DNA of 64,000 nt, taken from positions 248,001-312,000 of the forward strand of contig NZ_VIRG01000070.1 of the NCBI RefSeq assembly GCF_008107695.1. Direction: 5' to 3'. Positions 41,813 through 49,488 of this stretch are shown one piece after another (within the stretch, counting starts at the first letter, position 1; each line of letters begins with the position of its first letter). This DNA is from Stappia sp. BW2. GTDB lineage: Bacteria; Pseudomonadota; Alphaproteobacteria; Rhizobiales; Stappiaceae. The notes under the pieces are model-generated. The model ran no database searches, was not told the DNA's origin, and saw only the letters and a program-made list of their open reading frames with translations. The position numbers and the translations under genes are program-made.

Positions 41813-42973
41813 TCAGGCTCCGAGCGGCCGGAAGACTTCGCGGCTGATGATATGGCGCTGGATCTCGCTGGTGCCGTCCCAGATTCGTTCCACGCGAGCA
41901 TCGCGCCAGAAGCGTTCGATGGGGAAGTCGTCCATCAGGCCCATGCCGCCAAATATCTGCAAGGTGGTGTCCGTCACCCGTGCCAGCATTTCGGACGCAT
42001 AGACCTTGGCGCTGGCGATTTCACGGTTGGCAGGCAGACCCTGATCAAGACGCCAGGCGCCGGCAAGTGTCAGCCAATCAGCGGCGTCGATCTCGGTGAT
42101 CATGTCGGCGACCTGGAAGCTGACGCCCTGGAATTTGGCGATTGCCTGACCGAACTGCTTTCGCTCTGCGGCGTAGTTTACAGCGTAATCGAAACAGCGG
42201 CGGGCCCGGCCGACACTCATGGCGGCAACGGTGAGCCGGGTAGCGTAAAGCCACTCGTTCATGACCTCGAAGCCACCGTCGACTTCGCCGAGGACCTGAT
42301 TGTCCGGCAGGCGGCAGCCGTCAAAATACAGAATGCAGTTCTTGTAGCCCCGGTGGCTGACGGAGCGATAACCTTCACGCACCTCGAACCCGGGTGTGCC
42401 CCGGTCGACCAGAAAACAGGTGATACGTTTCTTAGGGCCCTTCGGTGTTTCGTCCACGCCGGTGGCGACAAAGACGATGAAGAAATCCGCATGTTCCGCG
42501 CCGGAGATGAAGTGCTTGGAGCCGGAGACGACCCAGTCACCGCCGTCGCGCACGGCCTGGCATTTCATGCCGCGCACATCCGAGCCGGCATCGGGTTCGG
42601 TCATGGCAAGGGCGTCCATCTTCTCGCCCCGGACGGCCGGTAATAGGTAGCGCTCGATCTGGTCGTCCTTGCAGGCCATCAGGATGTTCTGAGGACGGCC
42701 GAAAAAGTGGTTCAGCGCCATCGAACCGCGCCCGAGTTCCCGTTCCACCAGCGTGAAGTCCAGATGGCTGAGGCCCGCGCCGCCGACGTCTTCCGGGAAG
42801 TTGCTGGCGTAAAAGCCGAGTTCGATGCATTTACGCTTGATCTCTTCGCCGATTTCGGCAGGAACCTGGCCTGTTTTCTCGACAAGATCCTCATGCGGGT
42901 AGATCTCGTTTTCCACGAAAGACCGGACCGTGGAGACGATCATCTCCTGCTCTTCGCTCAACCCAAAGTGCAT
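41813..42973 (-). CDS. Acyl-CoA dehydrogenase, probable gamma-butyrobetainyl-CoA dehydrogenase
   Basis: FAD-dependent acyl-CoA dehydrogenase (386 aa from ATG 42973, with GGGGAGGA upstream). Family motifs are ALAMTEPDAGSDVRGMKCQA, YFDGCRLPDNQVLGEVDGGF, and the C-terminal LQIFGGMGLMDDFPIERFWR, followed by IWDGTSEIQRHIISR. The catalytic base usually lies in that last block. As first gene of the operon, next to a CaiD-like hydratase and a CoA ligase, it likely interconverts gamma-butyrobetainyl-CoA and crotonobetainyl-CoA. Confidence 0.85.
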   Translation of the reverse strand: MHFGLSEEQEMIVSTVRSFVENEIYPHEDLVEKTGQVPAEIGEEIKRKCIELGFYASNFPEDVGGAGLSHLDFTLVERELGRGSMALNHFFGRPQNILMACKDDQIERYLLPAVRGEKMDALAMTEPDAGSDVRGMKCQAVRDGGDWVVSGSKHFISGAEHADFFIVFVATGVDETPKGPKKRITCFLVDRGTPGFEVREGYRSVSHRGYKNCILYFDGCRLPDNQVLGEVDGGFEVMNEWLYATRLTVAAMSVGRARRCFDYAVNYAAERKQFGQAIAKFQGVSFQVADMITEIDAADWLTLAGAWRLDQGLPANREIASAKVYASEMLARVTDTTLQIFGGMGLMDDFPIERFWRDARVERIWDGTSEIQRHIISREVFRPLGA

Positions 42974-43050
42974 CGGATCCTCCCCTTGCATCAAGTCTGT
43001 GAGAGTGAGACAAACGGGCTGAGACTATTGTGCAGCTTTGGTTTGAAATC

Positions 43051-43998
43051 ATGCCGCTTTCACAGAAATCGAATTCAGTGAGAAAAATCTGCGTCCTGCT
43101 GTTCGACAGCTTTTCCAACCATTGTCTGGCGAATGCGATCGAGCCTTTTCGGGCCGCAAACACCATTGCACGCAAGCAGCTTTATTCCTGGGAGCATGTG
43201 AGCCTTGATGGCGGTACGGTCACGTCTTCCAGCGGGTTGCCGGTTGCGACGTCCGGCTGGATGGAGGCCAAGCCCCGTGGGGACTATCTGTTCATCATGC
43301 CAAGTTACGGATTTGAGACCTTTGCGGGGCAGGGCATGACGCGAGCCCTACAGGCGGCAAGGCAGCGGTTCGGAACATTGGTCGGCATGGATACCGGAGC
43401 CTGGCTTCTGGCCGCTGCCGGACTGCTGGAGGGGCGCAGGGCCACGATCCACTGGGATGAACTGATCCGGTTTGCCGAGCGTTTCCCCGATGTCGACGTT
43501 GTCGAGGATCGTTTTGTGCTGGATGAGAACATCTGCACTTGTGGTGGGGCATCGACAACCTTCGAACTAGCGCTGGAGCTGATCAAGCGGCACCACAGCC
43601 CGATGTTCGCGCTCGAGGTCGCAGCCATGTTCATGTATGGCGACACGCTGGACATGCACGATCCGCACAAGCGTCTGTCGTCGGATGCCCTTGTGCGCGG
43701 GGCCACAGCGCTGATGCGGCGAACCATCGAAACACCGATGCCGATTGAAGACCTTGCCCGGCAGTTGAAGGTTGACCAGCGGACGCTGGAACATCGTTTC
43801 CAGCGGGAAATGTCGATGACGCCACTCGGTGTCTACAAGGCGATCCGCCTGCGCGAGGCGCGCCGGATGGTGGAGCTGACGCGGCTTGGCATTGCCGAGA
43901 TTGCGGAGCGCTGCGGCTATCGCAACGCAAGCGCCATGACACGGGCCTACCGGCAGGAATTCGGCCAATCACCACGCGAGCACCGGCGCATTACGTAG
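43051..43998 (+). CDS. GlxA/CdhR-type AraC-family regulator of the carnitine operon
   Basis: Transcriptional activator (315 aa from ATG 43051; GTG 43030 is an alternative) with a DJ-1/PfpI-like sensor domain (about 8-185; VRKICVLLFDSFSNHCLANA). A C-terminal AraC HTH covers about 215-312 (ALMRRTIETPMPIEDLARQL, AEIAERCGYRNASAMTRAYR). CdhR, which activates carnitine dehydrogenase genes in Pseudomonas, has this layout. It is divergent from the carnitine operon with a 77-bp promoter region between, so carnitine-responsive control of that operon is very likely. Confidence 0.85.
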   Translation: MPLSQKSNSVRKICVLLFDSFSNHCLANAIEPFRAANTIARKQLYSWEHVSLDGGTVTSSSGLPVATSGWMEAKPRGDYLFIMPSYGFETFAGQGMTRALQAARQRFGTLVGMDTGAWLLAAAGLLEGRRATIHWDELIRFAERFPDVDVVEDRFVLDENICTCGGASTTFELALELIKRHHSPMFALEVAAMFMYGDTLDMHDPHKRLSSDALVRGATALMRRTIETPMPIEDLARQLKVDQRTLEHRFQREMSMTPLGVYKAIRLREARRMVELTRLGIAEIAERCGYRNASAMTRAYRQEFGQSPREHRRIT

Positions 43999-44013
43999 TC
44001 CGTGCCTTTAGAA

Positions 44014-44049
44014 CAAGAAAGGCCGCGCTGATTGCGCGGCCCTTTCTTG
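44014..44049. terminator. Bidirectional terminator between convergent genes
   Basis: Stem AAGAAAGGCCGCGC / GCGCGGCCCTTTCTT with a 5-nt loop and A/T ends on both sides. It lies between the CdhR-like gene and the convergent small exported protein gene and can serve both. Confidence 0.85.
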
Positions 44050-44063
44050 GGAGGTTGACGACC

Positions 44064-44426
44064 TTACTGGTGCGGGAAACCAACCTTTGCCGTACCGTTC
44101 CAGTCGCCCTGGAAAGGCAGGATGTTGAGCTGCTTCTTTGCTTTTGCGCCATGCGTTCTTGCGTCGGCAACCTGCTGCTGGGCAACTGTCAGCCGCTCTT
44201 CGCCGTTGGAGGTGCCGACAACCGGCAAGATCAACAGTTTACCGCTGCGAGCTTCGGCCAGAGCCTTTGCATTGATCGTCTGCTGCTGACGGACGGAAAC
44301 CGGCTTGTCGCCATTGAGATCGCCGCGTGTGTCGTCCGGATCGAACGCGAAGGCATTGCTCGCCAATGCGCCGGAAACAAAGACTGCGGTCAGCAGGGTG
44401 GAGAGAACTTTTCTGGATGTACGCAT
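44064..44426 (-). CDS. Small exported hypothetical protein
   Basis: A 120-aa protein with a signal peptide (VLSTLLTAVFVSGALASNAF, then AFD). ATG 44426 with GGAG upstream begins the signal; a longer frame to 44555 is not used. The mature part is hydrophilic and Gln/Lys-rich (VRQQQTINAKALAEARSGKL; LTVAQQQVADARTHGAKAKK). It contains DDTRGDLNGDKP, an acidic DxNxD loop that may bind calcium. No family recognised. It stands alone with a terminator after it. Confidence 0.65.
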   Translation of the reverse strand: MRTSRKVLSTLLTAVFVSGALASNAFAFDPDDTRGDLNGDKPVSVRQQQTINAKALAEARSGKLLILPVVGTSNGEERLTVAQQQVADARTHGAKAKKQLNILPFQGDWNGTAKVGFPHQ

Positions 44427-44798
44427 GATATTGCTCCGTTTGGTGGTTAAGCTCATGAATGGCTTCCTGGGACTGCTGCCCCTCACGCCGTTCATGCCGG
44501 GAACAACGACACGAAAGCGGACCGGTTGCGGTGGGTCTGGTAATAAGTTCAACACAAAAACATGAGGCCGTGTGAGAGAGAGCCGGCCTTGCGTGCCGCT
44601 CGGTTTCTCCCCACGCGCGCATTCATTTCCGTCTGTGAGAAGAGATCATGCCCTTCACCGGGCCGTGAACGCCCTGAGAGATACAGGGCCGGATTCCCGC
44701 CGGATTTTCAAACTGTCATGACAAGGTCTTGAGCGTGCTTTTGCCAGGCGCGCAGCGTCTTACATCTCGTCCAGAAACAATAGAACAGGAACTATGGG
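44427..44798. other. Intergenic region before the sigma-factor gene
   Basis: 372 bp holding the divergent promoters of the small exported protein and the sigma factor. A GCCCTG-AGAGATA-CAGGGC hairpin lies at 44671-44689. No ECF-type promoter pair was evident and no RNA gene was recognised. Confidence 0.45.
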
Positions 44799-45281
44799 AT
44801 GGCCTGCACCAAGGACGATTTCACGAAAGACCTCCAGGGGGAAATACCGCATTTGCGCAGATACGCCCGCTCGCTGACCCGCAACCCGGAAGCCGGCGAC
44901 GATCTGATGCAAACTTCTCTGGAAAAGGCCTTGCGGCATCACGCCAGTTTTCACTGTGGCACGGAGCTTCGCCGCTGGCTGTTCACGATTGCCCGCAACG
45001 CCTATCGCGACGAACGCAAGTGGCTTGCCCGCCGGGGGGATCATCTGCCTATCGAGGACTGGCTGGAGGAAACCCAGGCACAGCCCGCACAGGAAAAGCA
45101 CCTGGAGCTGGAAGATGTCACCCGGGGGATTGCCGGGCTCCGGCCCGAAGACCGCAATGCCCTGGAATTGCGCGTGTTCTCCGGCCTGTCCACCGGGCAG
45201 ATTGCCAAGCAAACCGGTGTGGCGGTTGGAACCGTGAAAAGCCGGCTCTCCCGTGCCCGGCACCTGCTTGCCGCTGTCTGA
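44799..45281 (+). CDS. ECF-family RNA polymerase sigma factor
   Basis: Extracytoplasmic-function sigma factor (160 aa). Region 2 is at about residues 15-80 (HLRRYARSLTRNPEAGDDLM, RRWLFTIARNAYRDERK). Region 4 is at about 105-158 (LRPEDRNALELRVFSGLSTG, VGTVKSRLSRARHLL). No anti-sigma gene is adjacent. The preceding gene is divergent and the next is convergent, so it forms a single-gene unit. Targets are unknown. Confidence 0.92.
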   Translation: MACTKDDFTKDLQGEIPHLRRYARSLTRNPEAGDDLMQTSLEKALRHHASFHCGTELRRWLFTIARNAYRDERKWLARRGDHLPIEDWLEETQAQPAQEKHLELEDVTRGIAGLRPEDRNALELRVFSGLSTGQIAKQTGVAVGTVKSRLSRARHLLAAV

Positions 45282-45313
45282 CGGCCCGCAGGTGCGTGTT
45301 CAGCCTCCAACTG

Positions 45314-45646
45314 TCAGGCTGCGACCCTGACCGGGACACCGGCAGTGCGGGCGGTCAGCCGCTCGGTTCGATAGTCCGACCAGTCTTCAGCCGCGTCTTC
45401 CAGTCCTTCCGCGTCTTCCCCGTCGGCGGGGAAGGCAGCGGAGAGCACGTCGCCGGTGATGTCGTTGCACCAGCCTTCCGCGGGATTGAATTCCAGAACT
45501 GCCCGAACCTTTTCGAGCTGCCCGGTCTGAAGGTCTTCGACGATTCTGGTGAGGCTCATGTCGGAGAGGTCTGTTTCGGGGGTGTAGAAGCAGTTTCCAA
45601 GTTCGCAAATCACTGAATAGAACGACATGTCGAGGTTCAACGTCAT
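45314..45646 (-). CDS. Small acidic hypothetical protein under the prophage operator
   Basis: A 110-aa acidic protein (from ATG 45646, GGAGGC upstream; 45664 would add six residues). It opens MTLNLDMSFYSVICELGNCF and has Cys at several positions, with an Asp/Glu-rich stretch (FPADGEDAEGLEDAAEDWSD). No family recognised. Its promoter region contains TACGT-AAAAT-GCGTA (45680-45694), nearly the same palindrome found at the phage repressor promoter. It may therefore be silenced in the lysogen and belong to the prophage, marking its left boundary region. Confidence 0.6.
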   Translation of the reverse strand: MTLNLDMSFYSVICELGNCFYTPETDLSDMSLTRIVEDLQTGQLEKVRAVLEFNPAEGWCNDITGDVLSAAFPADGEDAEGLEDAAEDWSDYRTERLTARTAGVPVRVAA

Positions 45647-45679
45647 AAATGCCTCCGTCTGCAATATGTAAAAAGACTA

Positions 45680-45694
45680 TACGTAAAATGCGTA
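45680..45694. promoter_or_regulatory. Candidate phage-repressor operator
   Basis: TACGT-AAAAT-GCGTA, one base off a perfect palindrome, 33 bp before the start of the small acidic gene. It matches the operator at 46663-46679 in both half-sites and spacing. Confidence 0.55.
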
Positions 45695-45855
45695 CAAGTC
45701 AATTTGATTGCGTTACAGAGTATGTCGGAAGCGTACGGTCCTGACTCGTCGCGAAATGGCTGCATACGGGCGTGTCGGGTCGCGTTCAGGGCTGTTGCGG
45801 GGAATGGGGTGGGCTGCCCGCGGGCAATGCTGCAGGGGGCTGAAGTGAGCGGCTG

Positions 45856-46590
45856 TCAGACCACCTGACGGATCACGCTCAGAACCTTGGCGATGATCCG
45901 CACTTCCGTTGCTTCTTCATCGTGCTCGTTGAAAATCACCGGTTCCTGAAATCGTGGATCGTTGGATTCCGGCTGCAATTCGATCTGACCGTTCCGGCGG
46001 ACAATCCGTTTGGCGGTTCGTTCAATGGTATGGCCGCCGTCTCTGGTGCGTTCGACGACGGCAAGATCTCCGGACTTGATCTCGATGCCAGCCTCAAGAT
46101 AGTCGACACACAGGATGAAGTCGCCGTTCCAGGCGATGCGATTGAGGCTTTCCCCATTGATTTGCAACAGGTATTGGCTCTCGCTTGGAAAACGAAGGTC
46201 CCCCGCAAAACTCGTTTCCTTGGTCGCGTCCGTTTCGAACAGTCCCGATTCCATCCAAAGGCCGGCGGCCACCTGGCCCTTGATTTCAAGGGGCGTTGCC
46301 GCCCTGGAAGGTGCGCTGGAGGCGTCGAGATCGGTGATGGAATCGGGCGCGAGGGCCAGAATATCCTCGCGCGTGATCGGTTGTTCACCCTTGCCCAGAA
46401 GGACCGGAAGAAGCTTTGCCACGAAGTCCGACGGCAACGCCGGTTTCATGTAGTCCGCGCTGAAGTACCGCTGGATGGAAGACGCGTTTTGATAGCCCAT
46501 TGCCCGCGCGATGGCACGGATTGACAGGCCACTTCGGTCTTTCAGATCCGCGAGCTGGCGGGAGACTGCCGATTGTTCGTCCATATCCAT
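45856..46590 (-). CDS. Phage repressor with HTH and S24/LexA-type peptidase domain
   Basis: CI-like repressor (244 aa). The N-terminal HTH is at about residues 8-60 (RQLADLKDRSGLSIRAIARA, MGYQNASSIQRYFSAD). The C-terminal S24 domain has the serine in YLLQINGESLNRI and the lysine in the RTAKRIVRR region, so self-cleavage on DNA damage is plausible. The start ATG 46590 or 46584 follows GGTGAA. It is divergent from the phage early genes, and its upstream region carries palindromic operators over a TTGACA promoter. This marks a temperate phage. Confidence 0.88.
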   Translation of the reverse strand: MDMDEQSAVSRQLADLKDRSGLSIRAIARAMGYQNASSIQRYFSADYMKPALPSDFVAKLLPVLLGKGEQPITREDILALAPDSITDLDASSAPSRAATPLEIKGQVAAGLWMESGLFETDATKETSFAGDLRFPSESQYLLQINGESLNRIAWNGDFILCVDYLEAGIEIKSGDLAVVERTRDGGHTIERTAKRIVRRNGQIELQPESNDPRFQEPVIFNEHDEEATEVRIIAKVLSVIRQVV

Positions 46591-46619
46591 ATGATGTTCA
46601 CCGGGTCACGTTCAATGCA

Positions 46620-46682
46620 TACGTATTAGCAGTAAAAACGTACGGAGTCCATGTTGACATATGTACGCAATAAGCGTACGAA
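46620..46682 (+). promoter_or_regulatory. Early phage promoter with repressor operators
   Basis: TTGACA (46654-46659), 17-bp spacer, TACGAA (46677-46682). A perfect 17-bp palindrome GTACGC-AATAA-GCGTAC (46663-46679) fills the spacer, and a weaker copy TACGT-ATTAG-CAGTA lies at 46620-46634. Repressor binding would block the rightward promoter. Confidence 0.65.
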
Positions 46683-46763
46683 TTTTGCGTCATCAAGTGA
46701 ATGCGTGGGAGTGACGATGGAAACTCAGACAACCCTTCGAAACAGGACAGAGGAGACTGGCCG

Positions 46764-47111
46764 GTGAGGGACCTGACGGACGAAATTGAGGAAGCTCAGG
46801 CAAAGGTCGCGCACCTGAGAATCAGGGCCGAGCGGCCGAGCGCCAGGCTGGAGGATGAATTCGCGCTGGAAAAGGCGCGCAACAGGCTGCTGACGCTTGA
46901 GCTGCGAAACCTGAAGCAGGGTAGCGAGGCGCGTGGCAGTTCTGGCCAAAAGTCCAGAATGCCTGGGGCCAGCAGAGCGGGCAGAGAAGGGCAGGCTACT
47001 TTTAAATTAAGAACAAAAAATGAACAAATGCCGCGTACGGCAAGGGAGAGGGCGGAAGCCGCCTTTGCAGCCGTGCAGGGCAATGCAGTGGTCAAGAAAG
47101 GTCGGGTCTGA
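46764..47111 (+). CDS. Phage early hypothetical protein
   Basis: A 115-aa protein. GTG 46764 is chosen because AGGAG lies 8 bases upstream; ATG 46701 would begin within the promoter leader. The N-terminal half is one charged helix (RDLTDEIEEAQAKVAHLRIR, LEDEFALEKARNRLLTLELR), probably a coiled coil. The C-terminal part is basic and disordered (RAEAAFAAVQGNAVVKKGRV). The stop overlaps the next start (TGATG). No family recognised; as the first rightward gene it is probably a lytic-switch or early function. Confidence 0.6.
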   Translation: MRDLTDEIEEAQAKVAHLRIRAERPSARLEDEFALEKARNRLLTLELRNLKQGSEARGSSGQKSRMPGASRAGREGQATFKLRTKNEQMPRTARERAEAAFAAVQGNAVVKKGRV

Positions 47112-47527
47112 TGGCTTCGGGAGGATTGGTTGACCGGATTGCTGCCGAATATGGCGTTCATTTTATCAGCCACACAAGACGGGTGCAGGGGCGGCACCAG
47201 TCAAAGGCTCGTCGGACTTGCCAGACACTGTTGCAGAAACACGGGGCGGAGCATCTGCGCCTCGTGTTTGGACTGATCAATACGGCCGAGAACCGGGGAA
47301 ACTGGAGTGCTCCGTGCTTTACCGCCGTGTCCTGGCTTGTTCTGAACAAGCCGGACTGGGTGGAGCGCCGCGGATTTCTGGACCAGTTCGACCGGATCAA
47401 TCTGGATGCGCTGCTTGGCAGTGCCAAGCATATCAACCCTGCAGCGCCAACTCTCACGCTTGCCGTTCTGCTGTCCTACGAACTGGAGAAGCTTTTGGAA
47501 ACCCAAAGGGAAGGCATAGCGGCATGA
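47111..47527 (+). CDS. Phage hypothetical protein
   Basis: A 138-aa protein starting at ATG 47111, one base overlapping the previous stop. It is basic near the N-terminus (HTRRVQGRHQSKARRTCQTL). It then has a helical body (HLRLVFGLINTAENRGNWSA, VSWLVLNKPDWVERRGFLDQ) ending in ALLSYELEKLLETQREG. The middle, with AENRGNW, recalls small phage proteins found near replication genes, but I cannot assign it. It is co-transcribed with its neighbours. Confidence 0.6.
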   Translation: MASGGLVDRIAAEYGVHFISHTRRVQGRHQSKARRTCQTLLQKHGAEHLRLVFGLINTAENRGNWSAPCFTAVSWLVLNKPDWVERRGFLDQFDRINLDALLGSAKHINPAAPTLTLAVLLSYELEKLLETQREGIAA

Positions 47528-47685
47528 ATGCTATTGTCAGTTGTGTCAGGTTGACTACACTCCCCTCTGCAATCTTCGGCTGTGTTGAGTCGCTTAAACG
47601 TTGCGCATCAGGCCTGCTGTGCTCCGGTTCTGCTGCGGTGGTGGGCGGTTCTTTCACCGGTGTTTTGAAAGGGGAGGTTTTGATC

Positions 47686-47850
47686 ATGGACGGCTATTTG
47701 ACGAAAGCGCAGATTTTCGCCTTCGAACGGGGAGCTGCTGCGTGCAGGGAAGGCAAGTCCCGGGAGGACAATCCTTATCCGCAGCAGGCCGATTATTTCG
47801 GCCTTTGGGAAGAGGGCTATCGGAAAGAACGTGAAAGCCGCGGCAAGTAA
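47686..47850 (+). CDS. Ribosome modulation factor (Rmf/CrpP)-like small protein
   Basis: A 54-aa protein from ATG 47686 (GGGGAGG upstream). The pattern AFERGAAACREGKSREDNPY followed by an aromatic-Gly tail (FGLWEEGYRKERE) matches the Rmf/CrpP fold: A..RG...G..G....NPY......W..G. Rmf dimerises idle ribosomes, and CrpP-like members have other roles. A phage-borne copy could act on host ribosomes. The long upstream frame (from 47218) lacks coding character and is ignored. Confidence 0.6.
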   Translation: MDGYLTKAQIFAFERGAAACREGKSREDNPYPQQADYFGLWEEGYRKERESRGK

Positions 47851-47934
47851 CAGGACCCACAGGGTCTGTGATGCCGCACGGAAGGTCCTTCCGCCGTGCG
47901 GTTCTGTTTCACCTACAGTTTGAAGAGCGATGTT

Positions 47935-48306
47935 ATGGAAACAAGCGCACCTGACCAGATCCTGGCCCGGTTGACGGAGGCTGTCGAAGTTGTTGCGGCG
48001 ACCGGCAAGGGCGATGGACCGCGAGCTGTGCTGGCCAGTTGGCCTGAATGCCAAGGCAAGGTTGCCAAACGCCGCCGTGTCTATCCGCCCCGCACGATCA
48101 GCCAAGCTGAGGAAGCGATCACCTGGTTCTCTCTGATTGAGGATCCGGACGCGCGCCGCGCGCTGCAGTTTGAAGTGATGTGCAAGGCAGGCGGCGGCAA
48201 ATTTTCGCGGATCTGCGAGAAATATGGCTGGAAACGCTCGACGGTTACCAGCCGCAACAAGGTGGTGCTGCGCCGGCTGGCCGAAAAGCTGGAAGCGGCC
48301 CACTGA
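47935..48306 (+). CDS. DUF6362-type phage HTH protein
   Basis: A 123-aa basic protein from ATG 47935. The centre (PRTISQAEEAITWFSLIEDP, RALQFEVMCKAGGGKFSRIC) and end (YGWKRSTVTSRNKVVLRRLA) form a helical, HTH-like domain seen in phage proteins just ahead of terminase genes (DUF6362 as I recall). It likely binds DNA, either as a late regulator or in packaging. It is followed by a terminator at 48500, so it closes the early transcript. Confidence 0.55.
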   Translation: METSAPDQILARLTEAVEVVAATGKGDGPRAVLASWPECQGKVAKRRRVYPPRTISQAEEAITWFSLIEDPDARRALQFEVMCKAGGGKFSRICEKYGWKRSTVTSRNKVVLRRLAEKLEAAH

Positions 48307-48499
48307 ACCAATAACCTGATTGCCGGCCCCGTCAGGCGGCCGGCAATCAGCAAGCGGTCAGCAAAGGCTGCCGTCCTGGACCGCAGGTCCGGTTTGATCA
48401 ACCTGGCTTGAAAGGTTGGTCATCATCAAAGCGATTTCGCCGACCATGGCCTAGCGGTTGGTCTTGTGCCGGGTCTGATCGATTTTCAGATCCCGTGTT

Positions 48500-48530
48500 G
48501 GCGTTCCAGAGTTCTGACGCCTTTTGTTTT
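48500..48530 (+). terminator. Rho-independent terminator of the early phage operon
   Basis: GGCGT/ACGCC outer stem with an inner CAGA-GT-TCTG stem, followed by TTTTGTTTT. Confidence 0.75.
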
Positions 48531-48765
48531 GAGCCCCCCAAAAAAATAAAAACTTGAAAACGCATGCCCAGAAGAACGGGCGGTTGCGGGCAGCTTTCCG
48601 AACTTCGGCATTTGAAGACGGCCTGCGTCTTGAGGTGTTCGGAAGGGAAGGGGCGCGTTGTTGCGGGCAAGGTCGGAAAAAACTTGCCAGACGCGCACAA
48701 GGCGGGCTGAGAGATAACCCTGTGTTGGGGCAGGCCTTTTCGAAAAGCGGCGCCTAAACACGCGT

Positions 48766-48814
48766 TTCAGACATCCAGGCGGCGTGGACAGCTTCGACAA
48801 AAACGGGCAAAACA
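48766..48814. repeat. Dispersed phage intergenic element, copy A
   Basis: Begins TTCAGACATC and shares TGGAC, GCTTCG, CAAAA and GGGC(T)AAAACA in the same order with copy B at 59963-60011. Both copies stand upstream of late structural blocks, so a promoter, processing site or activator site is suspected. Confidence 0.55.
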
Positions 48815-49005
48815 AGGCTTCCTTATTTTACCGTGGATCAGTGTGCCTCAAGGGCCTGATGCCGGTTTCGCACTTCCTTCCAGGCCCCGACATTTTGCAA
48901 GCGAAGCCGCAGTGCTTCGAGCCCTGTTGCTGTGGACCATTGATGCGGAAGCGGCGGACCGCACCCTGACCTGACCTCCATACGACTTGCAGGAAAGTGC
49001 GACCC

Positions 49006-49488
49006 ATGACTTTGCCAGAAGGGGGCGGCAGCGCGCTGAAGTGGCCGACGGCCAGAGCGCGCCGGAAGGTGTGCGCGGAGTTTTGCGCACATATTGCCGC
49101 CGGATATTCGATCGACAGTTTCCCGGACGCCGACCGCCGGACGATCCGCTATTACGCCGAACAGTTTCCCGAGGACTTTCCACCCGCAAGGCTGGAGGAA
49201 GCCGCCCGGCGCGGTCTTCTGGAGTGGGAGCGGATCGGCAAGGACGGCGCCAGCGGAGAGCTGGCGAAATTCAACGCCAGCGCGTGGACCTTTGCCATGA
49301 AGAACCGCGCCGGCTGGCGGGACCGAACGGAGCCGGACACCTGGCCGGTCTGGAGCGGGCCGGAAGACAGCCAGACACTCGAGACATTGAAACCGCGCAG
49401 CTCGGAGGAAATCGCTCTGGGCGTGATGGCATTGCTGACCGGAAAGGATACGCCAAAGGATGGCGACGGCCCTCGAAACGCTGATTGA
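49006..49488 (+). CDS. Putative phage terminase small subunit
   Basis: A 160-aa protein from ATG 49006 (AGGAAA upstream), which overlaps the large terminase start by 29 bp. The first half contains a helix-turn-helix-like region (RKVCAEFCAHIAAGYSIDSF, ADRRTIRYYAEQFPEDF). The middle carries LLEWERIGKDGASGELAKFN and KNRAGWRDRTEPD, a segment typical of small terminase/DNA-packaging proteins that recognise the pac or cos site. Position directly before TerL supports the call. Confidence 0.75.
   Translation: MTLPEGGGSALKWPTARARRKVCAEFCAHIAAGYSIDSFPDADRRTIRYYAEQFPEDFPPARLEEAARRGLLEWERIGKDGASGELAKFNASAWTFAMKNRAGWRDRTEPDTWPVWSGPEDSQTLETLKPRSSEEIALGVMALLTGKDTPKDGDGPRNAD

Larger units (their letters stand above)
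48307..49005. other. Long intergenic region before the terminase genes
   Basis: 699 bp without a supportable gene. It contains a strong terminator (48500-48530), a C6-A7 homopolymer stretch near 48535-48547, and a 49-bp element (48766-48814) that recurs at 59963-60011 before the portal block. The late promoter is expected here. Confidence 0.5.

Noticed and set aside
47218..47685. Upstream extension of the Rmf-like gene
   Set aside because: Overlaps the previous phage gene in another frame; the strong GGGGAGG before ATG 47686 and the domain boundary fix the short form.
48398..48815. Small ORFs in the pre-terminase gap (both strands)
   Set aside because: No ribosome-binding sites or domain features; the region holds a terminator, homopolymers and the shared phage element instead.
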